Shown piece by piece: positions 7,111 through 13,946 of a DNA stretch of 14,508 nt. The position numbers were made by a program, and so were the translations under genes. The notes under the pieces are model-generated. The model made no database searches. It had not been told where the DNA came from and worked only from the letters and a program-made list of their open reading frames with translations. The first letter of the stretch is position 1. Each line of letters opens with the position of its first letter. Source of the DNA: an uncultured Eubacterium sp. (GTDB lineage Bacteria; Bacillota; Clostridia; Lachnospirales; Lachnospiraceae); NCBI GenBank assembly GCA_910586045.1, contig CAJUIH010000094.1, positions 1 through 14,508 of the forward strand, in the 5' to 3' direction.

Positions 7111-8355
7111 CTATTTAGGCACTAAATTACTTGACTTTTGAAACAAAATAAAACCAAGAATGAACAAAATAAGCAAAGAGCCGATACCGTATTTCATATT
7201 TCCGGTCATCTGCGTCGTCATACTGACCAGCATGGTTCCAAGAAACGAAGCCCCTTTGCCGCAGATATCAAAGATCCCAAAGTATTCTCCGGTCTTTTCC
7301 GGCGGAATAATCTTTGCAAAATAAGAACGCGACAGTGCCTGGATCCCGCCCTGGAACATCCCGACGCACGCGGCAAGAATCCAAAATTCCGTCTGGGAAT
7401 CTAACCGGAACGCAAATACCGCAATAGCCATATAAGCCGCGATACAAACAGAGATCAGCTTTTTTGCCGGATATCTGCCGGAAAGCTTTCCGAATAAGAG
7501 TGTCGCCGGAAACGCAACCACTTGCGTCAGCAGCAACGCCAGCAAAAGCCCGGTAGTATCCAGTCCAAGCGCTGTTCCGTAAGCGGTCGCCATATCTATA
7601 ATCGTATAGACCCCGTCAATATAACAAAAAAACGCTAACAAAAATAAAAATACATGCTTTTCCCTGCGCATATGTTTGATCGTTTCGGCCAGCCTTAGAA
7701 AACTGCTGCGTACTATCTTAGGCTGCGGCGCGATCTCGTATTTTTGCTGGTAGGAAACCCATAACGGCACCGTAGCAGCCAGCCACCATACGGCGGAAAT
7801 CAAAAACGCCGCCGTCATTGCCGTCATCTGGCTCATGCCAAAGTTCCCGCCCGCCAGTACAAGCGCAAGACCCGCCACAAACGGGATACAGCTTCCGATA
7901 TACCCCCATGCGAATCCACGCGCGGATACCTCGTCCACCCGGTCAGGGCTGGTGATATCGTTGATCATCGCGTCATAAAATATAAGGCTTGCAGAATAAC
8001 CGCATTTTGCTATCACATATACGACTAAAAAAACGATCCAGGAACTGGTAAACCCAAGAAAGAAACAGCCCGCCGCGCCGATCAGCATACTGTATATAAA
8101 AATTGGTTTTTTCAGCCCCCGAAAATCTGTCATCGTACCAAGCACTGGACCGGAAATGGCCACAATAACAGTTACCGCCGATGTCGCATAACCCCAGTAA
8201 GCCAGATAATCCGCGGAAGAAATCCCGGCCTGCTGCGCGATGGCATTAAAATAAATCGGAAACAGCGTAGAAACAAGCAGTATAAAAGCGGAATTTCCCA
8301 CGTCGTAGAGCACCCACGCTTTTTCCAGCTTCGTTAATAGAAATTTACCCGGCAT
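7111..8355 (-). CDS. MFS transporter, UMF1/Atg22-like
   Basis: A 414-residue integral membrane protein with about twelve hydrophobic segments and the N-terminal family motif WVLYDVGNSAF followed by LFPIYF, characteristic of the UMF1 (Atg22-like) branch of the major facilitator superfamily. The inter-helix loop GTMTDFRGLKKP resembles the MFS loop 2-3 signature (G-x3-D-x2-G-x-K/R). The half-way loop contains the basic stretch between helices 6 and 7 (IKHMRREKH). Substrate cannot be told from sequence; members have been linked to amino-acid or small-metabolite efflux. The ATG at 8355 (MPGKFLLTKL) has AAGGAG seven bases upstream; the longer frame to 8400 adds only a basic leader. It lies 48 bp after the lysophospholipase-like gene, with a 32-bp palindrome between them. 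Confidence 0.92.
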   Translation of the reverse strand: MPGKFLLTKLEKAWVLYDVGNSAFILLVSTLFPIYFNAIAQQAGISSADYLAYWGYATSAVTVIVAISGPVLGTMTDFRGLKKPIFIYSMLIGAAGCFFLGFTSSWIVFLVVYVIAKCGYSASLIFYDAMINDITSPDRVDEVSARGFAWGYIGSCIPFVAGLALVLAGGNFGMSQMTAMTAAFLISAVWWLAATVPLWVSYQQKYEIAPQPKIVRSSFLRLAETIKHMRREKHVFLFLLAFFCYIDGVYTIIDMATAYGTALGLDTTGLLLALLLTQVVAFPATLLFGKLSGRYPAKKLISVCIAAYMAIAVFAFRLDSQTEFWILAACVGMFQGGIQALSRSYFAKIIPPEKTGEYFGIFDICGKGASFLGTMLVSMTTQMTGNMKYGIGSLLILFILGFILFQKSSNLVPK

Positions 8356-8390
8356 ATTGTTCTCCTTATCCGGCTTAGGCTTAAACCGAA

Positions 8391-8422
8391 CCTGCCGCAA
8401 GGTTTATAAACCATGCAGCAGG
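8391..8422. repeat. 32-bp imperfect palindrome over the hydrolase stop
   Basis: 8391-8406 and 8407-8422 are reverse complements at 14 of 16 positions, centred on the perfect core GGTTTATAAACC. It spans the TAA of the lysophospholipase-like gene and the start of the spacer to the transporter gene. In minus-strand RNA it would form a strong hairpin followed by TTCGGTTT, so it may act as a weak terminator, an attenuator or an mRNA-stabilising stem. Confidence 0.55.
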
Positions 8423-9411
8423 AAACGAAATAATTCCTCGTAAAACCGCAGCCTTGCCCGTTCCCCGGCATTAAAGATCTCATGTTTGGCTTCCAACTCC
8501 CAGACGAGACGCGCATAACGCAGTTTTCCCGCGAACCTGCATATTTCGTCTGTATCAACCATATGTTCCTTCCCTGCGGCAAATACAAGAACCGGAATTT
8601 TAATTTTGTTTATATTTTGACTCTCCTGTATATAAGCGGAAGCCTTTCCCGCGGCGCACACCCAACTGTAAGAAGCCCCGCTTGTCCGGCAGCTTTTGTA
8701 TTTCAGCCGTTTTTCATGCGCGTACATAAAGCGCTCTTTGGACAGGCAGCAGCTATGCTCAAAATCCGGCTCTTCGCAAAACCCATGCTGGCCCGCGGCA
8801 TACACCTTTCCAAACCCGCACAGCCTGCACAGGTGCGCGATCACCATAGCAGCCGGATAAGAATAACGTCCGACTTTCATTTGAATCATAGGGGACGAGA
8901 GCACTGCCTTTTGAAAATCATCCGGATAGGTTTCCAAATACAGCGCGCCGATTGCCCCACCCATAGAATGCGCAAATAACAGCATTTCATTCCGATACGG
9001 CTTTACAATTTTATTTACAAACAGATGCAGGTCGCGTACATACTGTGCAAAACTTTTTACATAGACTTTCTGCGGGTTGCGGATCGCCCGCTGTGAGCGG
9101 CCGTGCCCGCGGTGTTCCGGAATAAAAACAGCATATCCCGCCTGCAAAAAATAAAATATCATCTCGTTGTATTTTTCCGTAAATTCACTGAATCCATGCG
9201 AAATCACAATACTTCCCCGTGCATTCTCACATAGATAGCGGCTGTAAAAAATACGTGTGCCGTCCGATCCGGTCAGATACCCGCTGCGGCGGTGTTTTCG
9301 CAAATACGGTTCCACAATCCGCTTCATCTGCACCCGGTAATCGGTTTCCGACAGGCGGCGGATCCTAAGTCTCGTCCCCGCATCCCGCCTTTTTTGATTC
9401 CCTGTTATCAT
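8404..9411 (-). CDS. Alpha/beta hydrolase, PldB-like lysophospholipase (S33 group)
   Basis: A 335-residue alpha/beta hydrolase. The oxyanion region is ISHGFSE (70-76), the nucleophile elbow AHSMGG has Ser149, the acid is Asp286 in GKEHMVDTD, and the base is His310 in EAKHEIF. The EAKHEI and (E)HMVD contexts resemble lysophospholipase L2 (PldB) and monoacylglycerol lipases. The motif PEHRGHGRS (98-106) is typical of this group. No signal peptide or membrane segment is visible. It likely removes the remaining fatty acid from lysophospholipid or monoglyceride. With the ATG at 9411 it overlaps the phosphodiesterase gene by 47 bp. Met29 (9327) is an alternative start giving MKRIVEPYLRKH, but neither start has a strong ribosome binding site. 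The product of the overlapping upstream gene acts on the expected product of this enzyme. Confidence 0.85.
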   Translation of the reverse strand: MITGNQKRRDAGTRLRIRRLSETDYRVQMKRIVEPYLRKHRRSGYLTGSDGTRIFYSRYLCENARGSIVISHGFSEFTEKYNEMIFYFLQAGYAVFIPEHRGHGRSQRAIRNPQKVYVKSFAQYVRDLHLFVNKIVKPYRNEMLLFAHSMGGAIGALYLETYPDDFQKAVLSSPMIQMKVGRYSYPAAMVIAHLCRLCGFGKVYAAGQHGFCEEPDFEHSCCLSKERFMYAHEKRLKYKSCRTSGASYSWVCAAGKASAYIQESQNINKIKIPVLVFAAGKEHMVDTDEICRFAGKLRYARLVWELEAKHEIFNAGERARLRFYEELFRFLLHGL

Positions 9412-10192
9412 AACAACATTCCAGCTTCCTCACCAGTTCCGGTGTCAATTTCCCATCCTCATATTCATCGACCACTTCCCTTGCCAGTTTTGGGTCGTTT
9501 GTAATAATCGCATCTGCCAGATTTTCACACAGATAGCGCATATGCGCCTTTTCATTTACCGTCCATACATGGATTTTCAGACGGCTCCTGCGGCACTCTT
9601 CAAAAAACTCCGGATCCTGGACGTGGTACAGCGGCGGATGGACCGCGTCGGCCTGGACGGTATGTCTGGCATATTCCACTGCCCCAATGATACCGTCCTG
9701 GTACAGCATACCTGTTTCGACATCCGGTTTCATACTGCGTATTCTGCGAATACTATAATGATTAAAAGAAGAATAAACAATACGCCCCTGCATTTCCATT
9801 TCTTTTTCAAGTTCCAGTACTTTCTTTTCAATATCCGGATAATGGATAATCCCTGTTTTTAATTCTACATTTGCCGAAAGTCCCGTCGGTTTTAACAGCG
9901 TATATACTTCCTCCAGCGTCGGGACGTACTGCGGCCCAAACTGCGGAAATTTTTGATTCACATTGTATTTTTTCAATTCTTTGCAGGTCAGATCCTTAAC
10001 CCATGCGGATACGCCGCTGACACGGTCTAGCGTTTCATCGTGTATCACAACCAATTCGCCGTCTTTCGTTAACTGTACGTCTAACTCCACGCCATCCGCT
10101 TTCAGATCAGCCGCAAGCTGAAATGCCGCGAGCGTATTTTCCGGCGCGTACGCGCTGGCACCTCTGTGTGCCCATACCAGTGTTTTTTTCAT
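9365..10192 (-). CDS. Glycerophosphodiester phosphodiesterase (GDPD)
   Basis: A 275-residue cytosolic GDPD-family TIM barrel. It starts MKKTLVWAHRGASAYAPENT with the catalytic His9-Arg10 and metal/substrate-binding Glu18-Asn19. VELDVQLTKDG supplies Glu36 and Asp38, and VIHDETLDR supplies His51. The C-terminal strand HVWTVNE and AIITNDPKLA are also standard. It hydrolyses glycerophosphodiesters (deacylated phospholipids) to glycerol-3-phosphate and an alcohol. Length is normal for the soluble bacterial enzymes. The ATG at 10192 follows a strong GGGGAGGGA; the frame to 10264 adds a basic leader lacking family similarity. It overlaps the lysophospholipase-like gene by 47 bp, linking two successive phospholipid-degradation steps. 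It begins 78 bp after the spermidine-synthase-like gene. Confidence 0.95.
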   Translation of the reverse strand: MKKTLVWAHRGASAYAPENTLAAFQLAADLKADGVELDVQLTKDGELVVIHDETLDRVSGVSAWVKDLTCKELKKYNVNQKFPQFGPQYVPTLEEVYTLLKPTGLSANVELKTGIIHYPDIEKKVLELEKEMEMQGRIVYSSFNHYSIRRIRSMKPDVETGMLYQDGIIGAVEYARHTVQADAVHPPLYHVQDPEFFEECRRSRLKIHVWTVNEKAHMRYLCENLADAIITNDPKLAREVVDEYEDGKLTPELVRKLECCYDNRESKKAGCGDET

Positions 10193-10270
10193 AAATCCCT
10201 CCCCATTTTTTCTTCTATTTTTCATGCTCTTATAACCCTCATTCCTCTTTCTTGTATGCTCCACAATTGC

Positions 10271-11875
10271 TTACCGTATCTCATTTAACAATCCCCGGAT
10301 CCCGCCCCGGTCATAAATATCCCGGTAATACCGGACTTCATCGCCAATCAGCTCGTCAATCACACGCATGCCAAGCAGTTCCACCGGCGCCTGGTCATCT
10401 GTCATACGCCGCCCGCCCGACTGATACGGTACCAGTCCCTCAGCTACCTGCTCCATCAAATCCGCCAGTCCATAGTCGCTCGTCAATGCCATATTATCGT
10501 ACATGGCATCCCGTATCTCTAAAGACGCTGACGCAAAAAGCTCCCGGTTCGTGGAACCAGGCACATCCACGGTATAAACCGTCTGAAACACGCCCGCAAT
10601 CGTATCCGCCAGATATTGGGTAATACTGCCCTCTTTGCTGCCGCGCATATTCATATTGACCACCAGTACCCCGTCATCCGCCAGATGGTTTTTCACCATG
10701 GTAAAAAATTCCTCCGACGACATTTGAAACGGTATCGTGATATCCTGATAAGCATCCACCATAATGACATCATACGTCTGGTCTGCCGCCTGCAAAAATG
10801 CCCGCCCGTCATAGGTTGACACCGGGATATCCGCAGGCAGGTCAAAATATTTCCTGGCAAGCCCGGTAATCTTTTCATCGATTTCCACACCCTCAATTGC
10901 CATGTTTGGGAAATACCTTCTGCATTGTACGGCAAATGTCCCGGTTCCCATGCCAAGCACCAGCACATCCATTGTTTCTTTTTCATACACGCCCGCCATA
11001 AACGGCGCGGCCATCGCGTAATCATAATACATGCCGGTCAGGCTGTCGTCTTTTTTCAAAATAGACTGCACGCCGAACAAAACATTGGTAGACAGGATGA
11101 CGCTGTCTTCCTTTTCCTTTACCTGCAGGTAGTTATAAACGGATTCCCCTTCATACAAAAGGCCTGTTTCCCAAAAAGCGGAACTGTTATTGAACCCGAA
11201 CAGACAGCACAGCACAAACAGGATCATCCCTATGACCGGCTTTGCGCCTATTTTACGGGCCGATATAAAATATATGACGGACAGCAGCAATAAAATGCCT
11301 GCAAAGATTAAAAAAGTTGCCGAAGTCCCAACTGCCGGAATAGTAACAAACGTTGGCAGAAATGTTCCGATAATACTCCCAATGGTATTAAACGCATTTA
11401 ACAGCCCGACCGTCCTGCCGCTATCCTCCAGACTGTCTACCGTATATTTGACCAGCGACGGCGTTACCGTTCCCAGCAAAAACAGCGGAAATACAAAAAT
11501 TACCATACATGCCGCAAATGCCGCCCATATAAGGTAACCGCTGTTTACGGAAAAAATAAGCAGCGCCGAAATACCAAGGATCACCGGCCTGCCGGCAACC
11601 GGAATCGCGGCGATCCAGACCGCCGCAACGACCAGCCTTGTATACAGCCTGTCGGGGTCTGGATTTTGATCCGCCGATCTGCCCCCGTAGATATTCCCGA
11701 GCGCCATGGCAATCATAATTGTACCGATAATAATCGTCCAGACAATCTGCGAAGAGCTAAAATAAGGCGCCAAAAGCCTGCTTGCACCCAATTCTACCGC
11801 CATAACAGACATGCCGGCAAAAAACTCTGTCAGATACAGATATGTCCTGTTTTGCAAAATATGAGCTTTTTTCAT
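10271..11875 (-). CDS. Fused membrane transporter / spermidine synthase-like methyltransferase-fold protein
   Basis: A 534-residue two-part protein. Residues ~10-230 hold about seven or eight membrane segments with the family motif AVELGASRLLAPYFSSSQIVW and GNIYGGRSAD, resembling a half-MFS module. Residues ~240-534 are a spermidine synthase-type Rossmann domain: nucleotide loop LGMGTGTF (307-314), acidic GVEID (329-333), DGRAF (356-360), and VDAYQD with the usual catalytic-position Asp374. Known of the family: fused MFS/spermidine synthase proteins are common in bacteria and most are uncharacterised. No ornithine or SAM decarboxylase gene is nearby, so polyamine synthesis is unproven. The ATG at 11875 (MKKAHILQNR) has GGGAAAGGCG upstream; the frame to 11911 adds twelve unconserved residues. 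It is the first gene of the minus-strand series. Confidence 0.9.
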   Translation of the reverse strand: MKKAHILQNRTYLYLTEFFAGMSVMAVELGASRLLAPYFSSSQIVWTIIIGTIMIAMALGNIYGGRSADQNPDPDRLYTRLVVAAVWIAAIPVAGRPVILGISALLIFSVNSGYLIWAAFAACMVIFVFPLFLLGTVTPSLVKYTVDSLEDSGRTVGLLNAFNTIGSIIGTFLPTFVTIPAVGTSATFLIFAGILLLLSVIYFISARKIGAKPVIGMILFVLCCLFGFNNSSAFWETGLLYEGESVYNYLQVKEKEDSVILSTNVLFGVQSILKKDDSLTGMYYDYAMAAPFMAGVYEKETMDVLVLGMGTGTFAVQCRRYFPNMAIEGVEIDEKITGLARKYFDLPADIPVSTYDGRAFLQAADQTYDVIMVDAYQDITIPFQMSSEEFFTMVKNHLADDGVLVVNMNMRGSKEGSITQYLADTIAGVFQTVYTVDVPGSTNRELFASASLEIRDAMYDNMALTSDYGLADLMEQVAEGLVPYQSGGRRMTDDQAPVELLGMRVIDELIGDEVRYYRDIYDRGGIRGLLNEIR

Positions 11876-11938
11876 CGTATCGCCTTTCCCATGATGGTAT
11901 GGAGCATCCACCTGATTAAATCTATTTTATGATATCAA

Positions 11939-11944
11939 ATTATA
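11939..11944 (-). promoter_or_regulatory. Possible -10 box for the minus-strand gene series
   Basis: The minus strand reads TATAAT here, about 64 bp upstream of the spermidine-synthase-like start. No good -35 hexamer lies 16-18 bp further upstream, so this is only a candidate. Confidence 0.3.
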
Positions 11945-12180
11945 CAGTTTCTGGCAAGCCGCAGTTGCATTCTGCAGCTATTCAAATCGAGCATTTTATA
12001 CCAGTTCAGATAAGGTGTTACATTTTGACTGGGGGACGCAGGATGAAGGACACAGGCCTGGCTTGTGGCTCCGGCTGGTTTTCTCCGGTACATCAGTCAC
12101 TAAATATCTCACAGTTTCACTTGTTTATTTTTCCGATAGCACATGGACGGCTGACAAGATTTCACAAATCCGTTTTGTGT

Positions 12181-12235
12181 ATTACGATTACGTATAGGAT
12201 ACCAGTTGCAAAGCATGTGAAGATTAGCTGGGAGA
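12181..12235 (+). repeat. 55-bp dispersed repeat, copy 2
   Basis: It matches 971-1025 at 49 of 55 positions in the same orientation. Here the block is followed by an A-rich run instead of the long inverted repeat. Its last nine bases, GCTGGGAGA (12227-12235), also match the reverse complement of the right end of the hairpin element (1245-1253). The promoter of the DUF6062-like gene begins 24 bp downstream. Confidence 0.8.
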
Positions 12236-12259
12236 AAAAATGCAGCACAACTCTATTCC

Positions 12260-12288
12260 TTGACTTACGCATAAAAGCTGGTTATAAT
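12260..12288 (+). promoter_or_regulatory. Near-consensus sigma-A promoter for the DUF6062-like gene
   Basis: TTGACT (12260-12265), a 17-bp spacer and TATAAT (12283-12288) make a near-perfect housekeeping promoter. Transcription would begin near 12295, giving a leader of about 48 bases. This also supports the downstream start codon at 12343. Confidence 0.85.
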
Positions 12289-12308
12289 ATCGGTAAAAAT
12301 TACGAAAA

Positions 12309-12327
12309 AACCGTTTCACACACGGTT
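12309..12327 (+). other. Small leader hairpin before the DUF6062-like gene
   Basis: AACCGT and ACGGTT form a 6-bp stem with a 7-base loop in the predicted 5' leader, ending just before the GGGGA ribosome binding site. It is short and could be chance. Confidence 0.3.
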
Positions 12328-12342
12328 GCGCGGGGAATACTT

Positions 12343-13110
12343 ATGAAAAAAAATATTGCGACCCTTCCACTGATCGAAGCGTTCCGTGCAGACGACGAAT
12401 GCCCGTTCTGCTATCTGGAACGCGCTGCGCAGCAGCACGCCATTTCCTTTATTTTAGGTTCTGCGTATATGGAAGATTATATCCGTGAAAAAACAGATGC
12501 TCTTGGTTTTTGCCGCCATCATTACAAAATGATGTATGATTACGGGAACCGGCTTGGCAGTGCCCTTATTTTAAGCACACATTTAAAAAAATTGAATCAG
12601 GAATTTGAAAAACAGATTTCCGGTTTTACATCGGGCAAATCCACGGTTTTTAAACGGATCAAACCAGCCCGCACGGCTGGCGCGCCGGCAAAAACCCCGC
12701 TCGGCGCCTGGCTGGATCAAAAAGAGCAGTCCTGTTATGTCTGTGATTACGTTGATCAGATTTATAACCGCTACCTGGATACTTTTTTTGACCTGTACCG
12801 CAAAAATGAAGAGTTTCGCACATTGTTTGAACAGGGAAAAGGATTTTGCCTGCCGCATTACCGTGACCTGGTCGAATGCGCGCAGGACAAGCTGACGGAA
12901 ACGGAAAAACAAACTTTTTTCCAGACAGCCAATGCCCGGATGCTGGAACATCTCAAACGCCTGGAAAACGAAGTTACCTGGTTTGTAGATAAAAATGATT
13001 ACCGCAATAAAGAGAAAGATTGGGGCAATTCCGCTGACAGCGTACAGCGCGCCATGCAAAAATGCAGCGGCGGCTATCCGGCGGACCCGGTATTTAAACA
13101 GGAACCTTAA
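12343..13110 (+). CDS. DUF6062-like cysteine-rich protein
   Basis: A 255-residue soluble protein. It holds two similar cysteine/histidine units. The first is CPFC (Cys20, Cys23) followed by FCRHHY (Cys57, His60). The second is CYVC (Cys131, Cys134) followed by FCLPHY (Cys169, His172). The spacing between CxxC and CxxH is alike in both units, suggesting a duplicated metal-binding, probably zinc, module. The C-terminal KNDYRNKEKDWGNS region is typical of the DUF6062 family as I remember it. Function is unknown. The ATG at 12343 follows GGGGA and lies about 48 bases after the predicted transcription start; the frame open from 11929 would place the promoter inside the gene. It precedes the two-component genes on the same strand with a 107-bp gap. 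Confidence 0.85.
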   Translation: MKKNIATLPLIEAFRADDECPFCYLERAAQQHAISFILGSAYMEDYIREKTDALGFCRHHYKMMYDYGNRLGSALILSTHLKKLNQEFEKQISGFTSGKSTVFKRIKPARTAGAPAKTPLGAWLDQKEQSCYVCDYVDQIYNRYLDTFFDLYRKNEEFRTLFEQGKGFCLPHYRDLVECAQDKLTETEKQTFFQTANARMLEHLKRLENEVTWFVDKNDYRNKEKDWGNSADSVQRAMQKCSGGYPADPVFKQEP

Positions 13111-13156
13111 TCCGCGGTTCCCGAAAATACAGAAAACGCAAAACACCCTGCACAAA

Positions 13157-13180
13157 TAAACGAAATACTAAACGAAATAC
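13157..13180 (+). promoter_or_regulatory. Tandem 12-bp repeat upstream of the response regulator
   Basis: TAAACGAAATAC occurs twice head to tail (13157-13168 and 13169-13180), 37 bp before the response-regulator start. OmpR/PhoB-family regulators bind direct repeats spaced about one helical turn, so this may be an autoregulatory site. No clear promoter hexamers are seen beside it. Confidence 0.4.
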
Positions 13181-13217
13181 CTCAGAAACACCGGAAAAAG
13201 AAAGGAGATCTCTTTTC

Positions 13218-13946
13218 ATGTATAAAAATCCTCTGCCCGTCAAAACCAGCCGTAAAAAGCAGCTCGTCCTAATCCTGGAAGACGACGAAGACCTGGCCGA
13301 GGGGATCTGCCTGTCGTTGCAAAACACCGGCCTGGAATTTCTTCTATGCGGCACAATTGCCCAGGCCCGGACGCTTTTGGTCCAGCATACGTTTGACCTT
13401 TTGATTTTGGATATTTATCTCCCGGACGGCAGCGGGCTGCAGTTTTGCCGTGAAATACGGCAAACCAGCCGGGTCCCGATCGCGCTTTTGACCGCTAAGG
13501 ATCTGGAACTGGATATTGTAAAAGGGCTGGAAAGCGGCGCGGATGACTACATTACCAAACCATTCAGCCTGATGGTGCTGCGCGCAAGGATCCGCGTGCT
13601 TCTACGCCGAAATGTGCCGGAGGAGACAGCCTGTTATGAAAACGGGGTATTTCGTTTTTCCTTTGATACCATGCAGTTTTATAAAAAAAATACGGTCATA
13701 GAACTCAGCAAAACAGAACAGTTCATTTTATACCTGCTTGTCATGAATCCGGGGCAGATCATTACCAGGGAGCGCCTGTTGGAGTGGGTATGGCCGGAGG
13801 GGACGGAATATGTAGAAGACAACGCTTTGTCCGTCGGCATCCGCCGCCTGCGGGACAAGCTCGAGGACACGGCTTCCAAACCTGCCTTTATCAAAACTGT
13901 TTATGGCAAGGGCTATGTTTGGAACGGCAGCGGAGGGTCAAAATGA
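13218..13946 (+). CDS. OmpR/PhoB-family response regulator
   Basis: A 242-residue two-domain regulator. The receiver domain spans ~16-126 with acidic pocket Glu21-Asp22-Asp23, phospho-acceptor Asp65 in LLILDIYLPDGSG, switch Thr92 in LLTAKD and Lys114 in ITKPF. The C-terminal winged helix spans ~140-238 and contains LSKTEQFILYLL, ITRERLLEWVW, the recognition helix NALSVGIRRLRDKL and the wing TVYGKGYVW. It would be phosphorylated by the adjacent kinase and regulate transcription. The ATG at 13218 has AAGGAG about ten bases upstream. Its TGA overlaps the kinase ATG (ATGA), so the two are translationally coupled. The N-terminus has a slightly long basic leader (MYKNPLPVKTSRKK) before the first receiver strand. 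Confidence 0.95.
   Translation: MYKNPLPVKTSRKKQLVLILEDDEDLAEGICLSLQNTGLEFLLCGTIAQARTLLVQHTFDLLILDIYLPDGSGLQFCREIRQTSRVPIALLTAKDLELDIVKGLESGADDYITKPFSLMVLRARIRVLLRRNVPEETACYENGVFRFSFDTMQFYKKNTVIELSKTEQFILYLLVMNPGQIITRERLLEWVWPEGTEYVEDNALSVGIRRLRDKLEDTASKPAFIKTVYGKGYVWNGSGGSK

Larger units (their letters stand above)
11912..12259. other. Non-coding intergenic region between divergent genes
   Basis: The plus-strand frame is open from an ATG at 11929 into the DUF6062-like gene, but the translated leader shows no protein character I recognise and the promoter at 12260-12288 lies inside it. I therefore treat the region as non-coding. It contains the possible minus-strand -10 box and the second copy of the 55-bp repeat. 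No transposase remnant was recognised. Confidence 0.6.

Noticed and set aside
8482..8979. Plus-strand open frame of 165 codons
   Set aside because: It is antisense to the well-supported alpha/beta hydrolase gene.
971..12235. Integrative element with attachment sites
   Set aside because: The repeats are direct and flank the block, but there is no integrase, excisionase, relaxase or tRNA gene, so only a weaker bracketing observation is reported.
11929..12342. N-terminal extension of the DUF6062-like gene
   Set aside because: The extension would contain the promoter and the dispersed repeat, and homology-like features begin only at 12343.
13101..13121. GGAACC / GGTTCC hairpin over the DUF6062-like stop codon
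   Set aside because: The stem is 6 bp, the loop 9 bases and no T-run follows.
12583..13155. Minus-strand frame of 190 codons with hydrophobic stretches
   Set aside because: It is antisense to the DUF6062-like gene, whose Cys/His motifs, promoter and ribosome binding site all support the plus strand.
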